A stretch of DNA of 64,000 nucleotides from Flavobacteriales bacterium. GTDB lineage: Bacteria; Bacteroidota; Bacteroidia; Flavobacteriales; CAJXXR01. Below, one piece after another: positions 24,786 to 33,428 of the stretch. Position 1 is the first letter of the stretch; every line of letters starts with the position of its first letter. Position numbers and translations under genes: made by a program. The notes below the pieces were generated by a model, which did not search any database, was not told where the DNA came from, and was given only the letters and a program-made list of their open reading frames with translations. The stretch covers positions 1-64,000 of the forward strand of contig JAOAQX010000003.1 of the NCBI GenBank assembly GCA_025210805.1, written 5' to 3'.

Positions 24786-26792
24786 ATGTTTAAAAGGATA
24801 ACTATCTTGCTATTACTAGCAATTCATTCAATTATTTACGCTCAGGTAGGTATGGGAACTATTAGTCCGCATGTATCTGCTATATTAGATATTGAAAGCA
24901 CAAATAAAGGTTTTTTGCCTCCAAGATTAACTGAAGCAGAAAGAAACGCCATTGTAAATCCAGCCCAAGGCTTACTTATTTATAATTCCACTAAAAAATG
25001 CCTAGAAGTATATACGGCCACCGGTGGAGGGAATAACACTGCGGATTGGCAAAGCCTTTGCTCAGGAAGTGGTGGAGGAGGCGTATCTCCTACAGCTCCA
25101 AACAACCCATCAGGAAGCCTTAGCTTAAGCACACAAACGTGTTTTGATATTGCAGAAAGCAATGATTTTAGTGCTACATGTGGATCTTTAGCGTTAAGAG
25201 CAAATTTTAAATCCGATTTCTCTCAACAAGCCACCTACGAACAAACGATTACTATTCGTACGACTATTGCTGTGACAGACCTCGCTTTAGTAGCTGTTAA
25301 TGTAGTAGGGGACGTGATTCAGAGCATTAGCCAACCCACCTTAACAAACCTTACGGCAAGTGGACCTAATTCTACAACCACTGCTACAATCACTTATAGA
25401 CAAGACTTAAATACTACGGCACTAGGAACAACCACTATTAATGCTTTTGTGGCTGATATCTATTTAACTTACAAAGAACAGGGGGTAGATAAACAAAATA
25501 AAATTTCTACTACGGTAAAAGATTGTGATTGTAATAAAATTACCTCAGCATGTGGCTGGACCTCCGTATATGTAAACAACTTAGGAGAAGTTTATTCAAC
25601 AGGATTAACAGGTGGCGGAGCCGCAGGTAGAGGTGTGAATGGAGGTCCTATACCTCATTCTGATTTTGAAAAAATTAATTTCCCTAATCACAATGGAAAT
25701 GTGGCACAAATAGTAGAAACAAGTAACGGTAATAGTCACACGTTGGCATTAGATGCACAAGGAATAGTGTACGGATTTGGAAGTAGCATTTTGGGGGAAC
25801 TAGGTCTACCTGATAGTTTTTATCTAACACCTGTAGTTATTTCAAATTTTTTACCCGCTAACGAAAAAGTAATACAAGTGAGTGCAGGTTGGGCAACATC
25901 TTATCTACTTACAAATAACCACAAGATTTATCGAACAGGAGCTGGGGCCTATGGGCAACTCGGAAATCAATCTACAGACAATATAGCTACGTTTCAGCAT
26001 TTAGATTTAGATGATGACTACTATAAAAATCAAAACAATGGGCAGGTGCCTATCCCTATCTCAATCTTTGCAACTAGAGAAAGGGCATTTTTTATCGATC
26101 AAAATAATAAAATTTGGGCTACAGGAAGAAGATTATACGGAGGTACAGGTCTATCTAATCCCCTTGACTACAGGAGATTTGGTAAAGTTGAAGGGGTCGC
26201 TGACCCTTCCGTAAATAAAAGACTCCCTCAAAACTATCAAGTTGCCCAATTGACAGCTACCGCTACTAATACGGTAGTTCTATTAACCGATGGTTCTCTT
26301 TATGTAGCAGGGCATGGTGCTGCAGGTATAAGTGGTGCGGTTTCAAACACGGGAGCACAACATGTAGAACATTTTGAAGAAATACAAAAAGATCCAACTG
26401 GAGCCCTAAATTATAGCACTGCCAATATAGTTAGGATCTATTTAGCCAATAACTATGATAATGCTCGATCTAGACTATTTGTCCTCACTTCCGACAACAA
26501 GCTCTATATGAGAGGAAGCAACTTCCATTTCGCTGGTGGTGTTCAGAATCCTGTGCCAGGAATTGCTGGTTTTAATAAATTTGTTGAAGTAAATTTATCA
26601 GCGCTTAATGGATCTAGAGTAAGGTCAATAAAAACCCTTGAATGGGTAACTGGACTCATAACAGAGGATGGAAAAATTTATACCGCAGGAGCAACTACAT
26701 ATAACAATTTAATGAGAACCGTAGATACTACTAAGCATGCATTCCGACCAGCAGAATTTCCCAATGCAATAAATAATACTTGGGTACATTAA
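24786..26792 (+). CDS. Secreted RCC1-repeat protein with VGIGT leader
   Basis: The 668-residue protein has a signal peptide (residues 1-20, ending IIYA/Q), then the leader QVGMGTISPHVSAILD, NKGFLPPRLTEAERNAIV and AQGLLIYNSTKKCLEVY also seen in two other proteins in the window. A beta domain with cysteines follows (residues about 115-250). From about 255 to the end are six to seven RCC1-type blades, each with a turn like VYGFGSSILGELGL, IYRTGAGAYGQLGN and LYVAGHGAAG, which would close a beta-propeller. No sorting domain is visible, so the secretion route is unclear. It is flanked by the two GNAT copies and is thus likely a later arrival. Confidence 0.88.
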   Translation: MFKRITILLLLAIHSIIYAQVGMGTISPHVSAILDIESTNKGFLPPRLTEAERNAIVNPAQGLLIYNSTKKCLEVYTATGGGNNTADWQSLCSGSGGGGVSPTAPNNPSGSLSLSTQTCFDIAESNDFSATCGSLALRANFKSDFSQQATYEQTITIRTTIAVTDLALVAVNVVGDVIQSISQPTLTNLTASGPNSTTTATITYRQDLNTTALGTTTINAFVADIYLTYKEQGVDKQNKISTTVKDCDCNKITSACGWTSVYVNNLGEVYSTGLTGGGAAGRGVNGGPIPHSDFEKINFPNHNGNVAQIVETSNGNSHTLALDAQGIVYGFGSSILGELGLPDSFYLTPVVISNFLPANEKVIQVSAGWATSYLLTNNHKIYRTGAGAYGQLGNQSTDNIATFQHLDLDDDYYKNQNNGQVPIPISIFATRERAFFIDQNNKIWATGRRLYGGTGLSNPLDYRRFGKVEGVADPSVNKRLPQNYQVAQLTATATNTVVLLTDGSLYVAGHGAAGISGAVSNTGAQHVEHFEEIQKDPTGALNYSTANIVRIYLANNYDNARSRLFVLTSDNKLYMRGSNFHFAGGVQNPVPGIAGFNKFVEVNLSALNGSRVRSIKTLEWVTGLITEDGKIYTAGATTYNNLMRTVDTTKHAFRPAEFPNAINNTWVH

Positions 26793-26819
26793 AAAAAATC
26801 TATTTTTTAGAGTAACATT

Positions 26820-26856
26820 AAATCCCTTATACTATTTGAAATAGAGTAAGGGATTT
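26820..26856 (+). terminator. Hairpin after the RCC1 gene
   Basis: aaatccctta (26820-26829) pairs with taagggattt (26847-26856), with further pairing inside the loop. The trailing sequence is only mildly T-rich, so it may be a weak terminator. Confidence 0.55.
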
Positions 26857-26958
26857 AGTATTTAATAAGCTTTCATTGATTGTGAAGTATAAAACCTCTT
26901 GTTTTTTTTGTCCCGAGAGCTCTACACAATATCTCTATTGCATTCATCTACTCAAAGG

Positions 26959-27037
26959 TATTATGCTGATTACTTGCTAAAAATCACTATGAACGTAGTG
27001 AATAAATGAGTAATTTTAGCAAGTAATCAGCATAATA
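26959..27037. repeat. 24-bp perfect inverted repeat with nested palindrome
   Basis: The left arm 26959-26982 (tattatgctgattactt...) is a perfect reverse complement of the right arm 27014-27037. The 31-base centre contains tcacta ... tagtga, a second palindrome (26984-27001). The right arm overlaps the start of the 193-bp repeat and ends five bases before the GNAT ATG. It could form a long hairpin in the mRNA leader or a cruciform. Confidence 0.9.
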
Positions 27038-27208
27038 TCAAATGAAACTCATAAAAGCGCAAAAATCTCAAATAGAGACCATCTGGCATATTCTCCAAAA
27101 AGCCATAGAAAGAAGAAAAGAAGACGGTAGTAATCAATGGCAAGATGGTTATCCAAATATTCAAACTATTCAGCAGGATATTGATGCGCATTCTGGCTAT
27201 GTTTTGAT
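27016..27208 (+). repeat. 193-bp direct repeat, right copy
   Basis: Partner of 24123-24315 (187 of 193 identical). It carries the 5' part of the intact GNAT gene. Confidence 0.97.
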
Positions 27209-27548
27209 GGAGAATGAAACCATCTTGGCTTATTTATCGATTGTAAAAGACAAAGAGCCTGCTTATGCAGATATTGTAGGAAAATGGCTAACTAACCAAT
27301 CCTTTCTTGTGATCCACCGCTTGGCAGTTTCACCAGAATACCTTGGGAAAGGAATTGCCAAAAGGGTATTTAAAGAAGTTGAAAATATAGCACTATCTCA
27401 AGGTGTTTTTAGCATCAAGGTGGATACCAACTTTGACAACAAACCCATGCTCCATATTTTCAAAAAACTGAACTATAGTTATTGTGGCAAAGTCTATTTT
27501 AGAGGTTCTGAACGCTTGGCTTTTGAGAGGGTGTTACTCCCCGAATAA
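27042..27548 (+). CDS. GNAT-family N-acetyltransferase
   Basis: The 168-residue protein is a complete GNAT enzyme that would move an acetyl group from acetyl-CoA to an amine. Motif A, the acetyl-CoA site, is seen as VIHRLAVSPEYLGKGIAKRVFKEVENIA (residues about 87-114, with the Q/RxxGxG/A loop as LGKGIA). The last strand has FDNKPMLHIFKKLNYSYCGKVYFRGSERLAFER, the usual C-terminal end. The substrate is unknown. Its leader carries the right arm of a 24-bp inverted repeat. A 5'-fragment of the gene is duplicated 2.9 kb upstream. It overlaps the convergent KAP gene by 15 bases at their 3' ends. Confidence 0.92.
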   Translation: MKLIKAQKSQIETIWHILQKAIERRKEDGSNQWQDGYPNIQTIQQDIDAHSGYVLMENETILAYLSIVKDKEPAYADIVGKWLTNQSFLVIHRLAVSPEYLGKGIAKRVFKEVENIALSQGVFSIKVDTNFDNKPMLHIFKKLNYSYCGKVYFRGSERLAFERVLLPE

Positions 27549-29936
27549 CCATTGGAATTCTTCTTCATTAAGTCCATCAATTTGTTTTAATTCATTATGA
27601 AAATTTCTGAGGTATTCCGCATGATATATATATCCATTTAAATTCTCTTTTGTTAATCTTTTTTGATTTATCAGCAAATTGATAATCTCACTATTTAAAC
27701 CATCATTTTCTGCGAGTAGCCTATTTTCTACTCTTGATTTCCTAAGTTTATCAAGACCCCCAATTATATTTCCAAAATCAATCTCTGGGGATTTTTTTAT
27801 AGAGTTATGGATTCTTTTTAGAAAATCACAGTAAAGATCATTATCTATAAGCTTATAGAAAGTAACGGGAATTTGAAAAAACCAAATAATTGAAAATTGC
27901 ATTCTCTGCTCTACACTTTTAATAATTTCTAAATGTTCATTGACAATCACGACCTTTTGCTCTTCACTTTCACCACCGGCAATCTGCTCTGGTGATTCAA
28001 TCCCAATATGCACTCTTAAAGAATCATTTAATAGCTTAACTAAGTTTGAAATAAACTGTCCATTGTCTCTTTTTTGGTTCAGACTGCATATTTTTTCGAT
28101 AAAGTCTAAAGAAGGCTTAAGACCCAAATTAGATCTTAATTTATTTTCAATAATTAAGTAAATCTGTTTATCAAGCCCCTCTTTTATCCATTTCTCAATT
28201 TGCGTGAGTTCAAAAGTATTAGAGAAAATATCTTCAAAATGTTTGATATCAATTGTGAAGATCTGCGAATTAAAATAATAATGGTAATATTCAATATGAG
28301 AAATGGCCAATGTAGATACAGAATTTTCACTTTTTTTTGAAAATAATTCTTTAATGATATACATAACTTCCTTTTGACCCCTTTTATCCTCTTTATATAA
28401 TTTTTTTATTAAGGTTTCCATATTTTCATTTACATCAGTAATAAAGCCCTTGTTTTCTTGATCTTTCATAGATTTATAGGATAAATTCTCGATATCTTTT
28501 TTTAAACAGGAGTAAGCTTTTAAATAGCCAGTTTTTAGAATACTTAGATAAAAAACTTGGTGAAACCAAAAATATTTAAAATTCGGGCTTTGCTTAAAAA
28601 TTATCAATGCATTCAGAATCCTTTTTATCTTTCTGAAATTATTAATCCTTAAAAAAGAAATTCCTAGGTTATCGAATTCATCATCTGAACTTACACCATG
28701 CTTTTCAACAACTCTTAAACCTAGTCTCAAACTTGCAAAATGAGCTTCCAAATTAGATATTTCCTGCAAATTTTCAGGAAATATTTCTTTTAATTTTCTT
28801 ATAAAATAATTTAAAAAGATTTCCTGCTTTACAAGCCCTAAATCATATTCTAAATTGACAATTTTTTCCATAAAATGATAAGGATTTGCATCTATGGAAC
28901 GCTTCAATTGTTTAGCAACATACTCTTTATCATAACCGAGAACATAGACCATATTTGGAAAATTTGCGGTATTTCTAATGAGTTTAAATACTTCCATTAT
29001 TTCTTGAGCATCCAAGCGATCAAGATCGTCAACAAACACCCAGACTTTTTTATCTAAGGAATTAATTTTTTTTACTAATGATTCATATATTTCTCTTTGT
29101 GTTTGTTTAGGATAGAATAAACTTAAAGCACTATCCAGCCAAGACTTTTTAAAGGCACTGTTTATACTGACCAAATACCGCTTTATTGATTTATCGATAT
29201 CAAAGAAATAGAACGATAAATGGCGTTCTAGCTCATCAAAATAGGTTCTTAAAATAGCTTCTTTTGAATTCAGTTTCCAAGGATGAAAAATAAAGCTAAT
29301 ATGATTTTCGGACTCAACTTCCTTCTCAAGTAAATTCATAAAAGTAGTTTTACCTTCTCCCCATTTACCTAAAATGGATAAGGTAAAAGCGTCATTATTG
29401 TTTTTTACTTCCGAAATTTTGTTGAAAATCATTTTTACTTCATCACTTCTATTCAATTGATCTGCCTCTTCACTGGTTTCATCATTAAGCAAAGAGCCCG
29501 CTTTTTCTTCAGCCTTTTCACGTGCTCGTTTTTTTATTACTTTGCATGATGCAAAGAGAGCCGCAATAACAAGGGTTAAACCAATAGGACACACGAAGAC
29601 TTGTAAAATTTCTTTTTTTCCGAAATTTAGATCCTTTAAATCAGAAAAATAGCCAAAAAGGAATAGAAGAAGTATATTAATGGCTATCATCCAATCTCTA
29701 AAGCGTAAAACCGCTTCAAAAATTATTATTTTGAGCACCATAATTCCTCCAATTATCACAACGATAGTTGTAGAAATCCCAATATTTTCCTTATTTAAAA
29801 CAAAGGTAAAAAAGTCCTTCACCAAGTATGAAAGCTTAGACATTACGAGAAACAAAAAAAGATTCAGAAATACTAAAACTACAATGAGCTTAATATAGGC
29901 TGATTTTTGTTGAATAATTTGTTGAATAGATGCCAT
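27534..29936 (-). CDS. KAP-family P-loop NTPase with N-terminal membrane helices
   Basis: The 800-residue protein has four membrane helices in its first 135 residues (about 13-33, 54-76, 82-98, 110-131), then a KAP P-loop NTPase. The Walker A motif is GKWGEGKT (residues 190-197), followed by the KAP-type HPWKLNSKEAI strand, and the Walker B motif is VWVFVDDLDRL (298-308). The classical KAP proteins carry the helices between Walker A and B; here they come first. The 400-residue C-terminal region has many Lys, Glu and Asn and no recognised domain. KAP NTPases are sporadic and are suspected in phage defence and membrane-associated complexes. No paired effector gene is adjacent. Confidence 0.9.
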   Translation of the reverse strand: MASIQQIIQQKSAYIKLIVVLVFLNLFLFLVMSKLSYLVKDFFTFVLNKENIGISTTIVVIIGGIMVLKIIIFEAVLRFRDWMIAINILLLFLFGYFSDLKDLNFGKKEILQVFVCPIGLTLVIAALFASCKVIKKRAREKAEEKAGSLLNDETSEEADQLNRSDEVKMIFNKISEVKNNNDAFTLSILGKWGEGKTTFMNLLEKEVESENHISFIFHPWKLNSKEAILRTYFDELERHLSFYFFDIDKSIKRYLVSINSAFKKSWLDSALSLFYPKQTQREIYESLVKKINSLDKKVWVFVDDLDRLDAQEIMEVFKLIRNTANFPNMVYVLGYDKEYVAKQLKRSIDANPYHFMEKIVNLEYDLGLVKQEIFLNYFIRKLKEIFPENLQEISNLEAHFASLRLGLRVVEKHGVSSDDEFDNLGISFLRINNFRKIKRILNALIIFKQSPNFKYFWFHQVFYLSILKTGYLKAYSCLKKDIENLSYKSMKDQENKGFITDVNENMETLIKKLYKEDKRGQKEVMYIIKELFSKKSENSVSTLAISHIEYYHYYFNSQIFTIDIKHFEDIFSNTFELTQIEKWIKEGLDKQIYLIIENKLRSNLGLKPSLDFIEKICSLNQKRDNGQFISNLVKLLNDSLRVHIGIESPEQIAGGESEEQKVVIVNEHLEIIKSVEQRMQFSIIWFFQIPVTFYKLIDNDLYCDFLKRIHNSIKKSPEIDFGNIIGGLDKLRKSRVENRLLAENDGLNSEIINLLINQKRLTKENLNGYIYHAEYLRNFHNELKQIDGLNEEEFQWLFGE

Positions 29937-29975
29937 ATATAAAAATTGAATATTGTAACAAAAATAATCAAATCA

Positions 29976-30014
29976 AAAAAAAATCTCCATTTTTCAATTA
30001 AGAAAAATGGAGAT
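29976..30014 (-). terminator. Terminator downstream of the TSP3-repeat gene
   Basis: atctccattttt (29983-29994) pairs with aaaaatggagat (30003-30014), giving a 12-bp stem; on the minus strand a run of T residues follows. It lies about 130 bases past the stop of the gene at 30147 and shields the KAP promoter. Confidence 0.8.
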
Positions 30015-30146
30015 GACCATCATTAACTTTTAGTTATTATACTAAATAGCTTGTTTTCTACAGAACTCGCAAAACATGTAGAATCCTGATGGTTTTATTT
30101 TCATTTTGAGTTCATGAACGTACTTGCTCAATACAATTGCTTCTAT

Positions 30147-31460
30147 TTACTCTCTATAATCTTCATTATCGGTACCATTATTGGCATCTGGAAGCATATT
30201 GTTTCCAGAATTATTAACGGCCTTTCCATTTACATCTTGATATCCTGAATTTGGAGTGGCATCTGCATTGTCATGCAATCCATCATTATCTTTATCAGAA
30301 TTAGAAAAAGTAAAACCAGACTCTTGAATATCGGTTTGCCCATCGTTATCTGAATCGGCATCTAAGAAATCTAAAAGATTATCTCCATCTGAATCTGTAG
30401 GATTTGTTAATCCGTTATTTCCATAAGCTTGGAGTCTTCCTTGCGCATCAGATTGTGTACCTGGGGCAATATAATTGGAAGAAGTTTGATACTCCACATT
30501 ATCTGGTATTCCATCATTATCAGAATCAAGGTCCATTTGGTTTTCTAATCCGTCCCCATCAATATCTTTAGCTTCCAGTTCTAATGTAAAAGCATCAATA
30601 AAATTTCCATAACTTGAACCATAACCTATATAAGCTGCAAATTCAAACCTTATTTGAGTAACTCCTGAAGGAACACTATAAGATCCTGAATACACTTTCC
30701 AAGCTGAAGAATGAGTAAAAACCGTATCTACAGCAGTTAGATTCCCTATGGGACCAATTTTGATAATCATGGCATCTGTTCGTGGTGCTCCCCATGGTGT
30801 TTCTCTACCCTTATGAGCAATAGACCAGTTCACATGGTAATTCTCAATAACCGCAACATCTTGATACAATGAAGCAAATTGATTGGCATTGAGCTCGGCA
30901 AAATAATTTCCTTCATAAGGCTGAGTACTTGCAAAACCAGCAGCTGCCAACTCTATTTTCCCTTGTGTGTTTGTTGTTGACCAATAAGGCACATTTGCTT
31001 GATTTACGTGTGTCCACCCCCCTGCACTAGGGAAACTAGCACCATTATCAAGGTTTTCAAAACCAGGGTTTGATGGTAGACTCACCGTTACATTATCATG
31101 GATATTTAGAATTCCATCACCATCGATATCTTGATCGATGGCATTTGGGATTCCATCATTGTCTAGATCAATTAAAGTACAACCATCAAACTTCAATGAA
31201 TTCCAAATGTCTCCATTAAAAAATGAGATCGTTCCTTCGCTGGTACAGCAATCTTTACAATAAACCATGAGACCTTCCGCAGGGTTTTGGATAGCTGTAA
31301 GCTCTGCAAAACTTAATCTGGGAGGTAAAAAACCTTTATTTGTTGAGGTAACATCGAGAATTGCCGAAGGATTTGGTGATATTGTTCCAATACCCACTTG
31401 TGCAAAAGAATTTGACACAAAAAATATTAGAACAAAAAATGAGTTAAGTGCGAGTTTCAT
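30147..31460 (-). CDS. Secreted TSP3-repeat protein with VGIGT leader
   Basis: The start is the ATG at 31460 (437 residues); an ATG at 31511 would lie inside the promoter. After the signal peptide (MKLALNSFFVLIFFVSNSFA) comes the leader QVGIGTISPNPSAILD, GFLPPRLSFAELTAI and AEGLMVYCKDC. Asp-rich calcium-binding thrombospondin type 3-like repeats, DLDNDGIPNAIDQDIDGDG, flank a beta domain (residues about 130-290, ending FEFAAYIGYGSSYGNFIDAFTLELE) that resembles a carbohydrate-binding jelly roll. More repeats follow: DIDGDGLENQMDLDSDNDG and DSDGDNLLDFLDADSDNDG. No sorting domain is seen at the end (DANNGTDNEDYRE). I infer a secreted, calcium-stabilised surface or adhesive protein. Confidence 0.88.
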   Translation of the reverse strand: MKLALNSFFVLIFFVSNSFAQVGIGTISPNPSAILDVTSTNKGFLPPRLSFAELTAIQNPAEGLMVYCKDCCTSEGTISFFNGDIWNSLKFDGCTLIDLDNDGIPNAIDQDIDGDGILNIHDNVTVSLPSNPGFENLDNGASFPSAGGWTHVNQANVPYWSTTNTQGKIELAAAGFASTQPYEGNYFAELNANQFASLYQDVAVIENYHVNWSIAHKGRETPWGAPRTDAMIIKIGPIGNLTAVDTVFTHSSAWKVYSGSYSVPSGVTQIRFEFAAYIGYGSSYGNFIDAFTLELEAKDIDGDGLENQMDLDSDNDGIPDNVEYQTSSNYIAPGTQSDAQGRLQAYGNNGLTNPTDSDGDNLLDFLDADSDNDGQTDIQESGFTFSNSDKDNDGLHDNADATPNSGYQDVNGKAVNNSGNNMLPDANNGTDNEDYRE

Positions 31461-31482
31461 CTTTTTTTGTTTTTTGCGGTGG

Positions 31483-31511
31483 CAAATGTATATAATTTGA
31501 CACAAAAACAA
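31483..31511 (-). promoter_or_regulatory. Promoter of the TSP3-repeat gene
   Basis: On the minus strand TTG (31511-31509), an 18-base spacer and TACATTTG (31490-31483) match both elements of the Bacteroidota promoter. The start codon is 22 bases farther on. This also excludes the longer ORF start at 31511. Confidence 0.8.
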
Positions 31512-31563
31512 TAATGATTATTACTTTTTAGTAATTACTAAATCAACAAAGCCAAAATTAAAT

Positions 31564-33162
31564 TCACCCAATAAAAGCCGTAGAGATCAACTTTTGTGTA
31601 TATACTGATTGTGGATTTTTGATAAGTGCTTCACTGGAATTCAATTCTTCTATTTTCCCTTGGTTTAATACCAAAATTCTATCACAAAAATAGTTTACGG
31701 ATTGAAGATCATGAGAAATAAATAAATAGGTGAGACCAAATTTTTCTCGAAGATCATTGAGTAAATTCATCATTGTCGCTTGGATAGAAACATCTAGTGC
31801 TGCAAGAGATTCATCTAGAATAAGCACCTTTGCTCCAGTAATCAACGCTCTAGCAATACAAATTCTTTGACGCTGCCCTCCAGACATTTCTCTAGGGCGT
31901 TTGTCAAAAAAATCGGGCGTTAAGCCCACCTGAACAAGTAATTGGCTAATTGCTATGATTCGCTCTTTCTTATTCAACTTCGGTTGATATATTTGATACA
32001 GTTCTCCTAATTGCTTTGAAACCTTAGCTCTGGCATCCAAAGAACCGTAAGGATCTTGAAAAATCATCTGAATATTTTTTCGATAATCAGATATCGGAAT
32101 TTCTCTTATTTCCTTTTCATTTTTCCAATGAATGGAGCCCGAATACTCCTCTGAAAGACGCATGATACATCTTCCCAAAGTAGATTTTCCTGAACCCGAA
32201 GCTCCCACTATTCCCAAAGATTCCCCTTCGTAAACATCTAAATTAATATGATGAAGTATCGTTTTATTTTCCTCATAACCAAAACATAATTCTTTTATAG
32301 AAAAAAGTATATGTTCTTGATTCAAGGCTTTCTTTTTGAATGATAAGGTTTGTTTTTCATCATTCATTATCTGAGTAACGGTAGGCAAAGGACGTTGATA
32401 TATTTTTTGTGGACGACAAAGCATCAAAGCCTTTGTATAAAGTTCTTTTGGGGTATTTTTAATGATTTCTACAGTGCCTTGCTCAACTATTCTTCCGTCT
32501 TTCATGACCAAAATTTGATCTGCAAACTGAAAGGCAAGATTTAAATCGTGGGTAATAAATAAGATAGAAACACCTATTTCTTCTTGTATTTTTTTGAGTA
32601 ATTGCAATATCTCGTCTTGAACCAAAACATCTAAAGCAGTCGTTGGCTCATCAGCAATGATTAATTGAGCCTCAGACAACAAAGCCATGGCAATCATGAT
32701 TCTTTGTTTTTGACCTCCTGAAAGTTCGTGTGGATAACTTTGTAAGATTCTTTGCGTTTCTCTAAGCTCTACTTGATCTAGTACTTTTTTAAGTCTATTC
32801 TCCCATTGGTCTTTAGAAAAACTCTTTAATTCTAGAACTTCTTCTAGTTGCTTACCACAACGCATAGAGGGATTTAAGCAATGCATTGGATTTTGAAATA
32901 TAAATGCCAATTGTTCTTTCCGAAAGTTAGTCATTTCTGTTTCTGAAAACTGAAATATATCCTTTCCTTCCCAAAGGATTTCTCCTGAAGTTTTAAGATT
33001 ATGAGATAGTAGTTGTGCTATCGAAAGTACTGTCAGACTTTTTCCAGAACCCGATTCCCCAACTACGGCAAGAAAAACTCCTTGGTCAAGATCAAAATTA
33101 ATGTCCTTTAAGAGTTCTTTCCCATTTGTTGTTTCTATTCCGAAATTCTGAATTCTAAGCAT
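31564..33162 (-). CDS. ABC transporter, two fused ATPase domains
   Basis: The 532-residue protein has two complete ABC ATPase units, as in the YejF/GsiA type that powers peptide or oligopeptide import. Unit one has Walker A GESGSGKS (residues 35-42), the signature LSGGQKQR and Walker B LIIADEPT. Unit two has GASGSGKS, the signature MSGGQRQR and LILDESL, with Ser in place of the usual Pro or Thr. The C-terminal segment of unit two has NYFCDRILVLNQGKIEEL. No permease or binding protein is adjacent; in Bacteroidota this fused ATPase is often encoded apart from its membrane partners. Substrate not known. Confidence 0.92.
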   Translation of the reverse strand: MLRIQNFGIETTNGKELLKDINFDLDQGVFLAVVGESGSGKSLTVLSIAQLLSHNLKTSGEILWEGKDIFQFSETEMTNFRKEQLAFIFQNPMHCLNPSMRCGKQLEEVLELKSFSKDQWENRLKKVLDQVELRETQRILQSYPHELSGGQKQRIMIAMALLSEAQLIIADEPTTALDVLVQDEILQLLKKIQEEIGVSILFITHDLNLAFQFADQILVMKDGRIVEQGTVEIIKNTPKELYTKALMLCRPQKIYQRPLPTVTQIMNDEKQTLSFKKKALNQEHILFSIKELCFGYEENKTILHHINLDVYEGESLGIVGASGSGKSTLGRCIMRLSEEYSGSIHWKNEKEIREIPISDYRKNIQMIFQDPYGSLDARAKVSKQLGELYQIYQPKLNKKERIIAISQLLVQVGLTPDFFDKRPREMSGGQRQRICIARALITGAKVLILDESLAALDVSIQATMMNLLNDLREKFGLTYLFISHDLQSVNYFCDRILVLNQGKIEELNSSEALIKNPQSVYTQKLISTAFIG

Positions 33163-33259
33163 TTTCGTCTGTTTTGTTTATACGAATATACTGTAATGGA
33201 TAAAAACTAATACTATTTCAGAGTTAATTCACTCATAGCTATTGTGCCGATTCATTGTG

Positions 33260-33297
33260 AAAACTCACTTATTTCACTTTATTCATAAGTGAGTTTT
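33260..33297. terminator. Stem-loop between secreted gene and ABC gene
   Basis: aaaactcactta (33260-33271) and taagtgagtttt (33286-33297) form a perfect 12-bp stem with a 14-base loop. It may end transcription of the gene that stops at 33429. No long T run follows outside the stem. Confidence 0.5.
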
Positions 33298-33428
33298 GAA
33301 CAAGTCATCTGTATAAATTCAATAATCAACTTACAAAAAAGAAAACCACCAAAAAGATAACAAGAGTTAAATTAATGATGGCTTTCCGATTGAGTATCTA
33401 ATGTATCTCGTCTTTGATCCTTTCGATA

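Noticed and set aside
24062-27041. Mobile element around the RCC1 gene
   Set aside because: The 193-bp direct repeats prompted a search for transposase, integrase or terminal inverted repeats. None is visible; the repeats are GNAT coding sequence, so a homologous exchange fits better than transposition.
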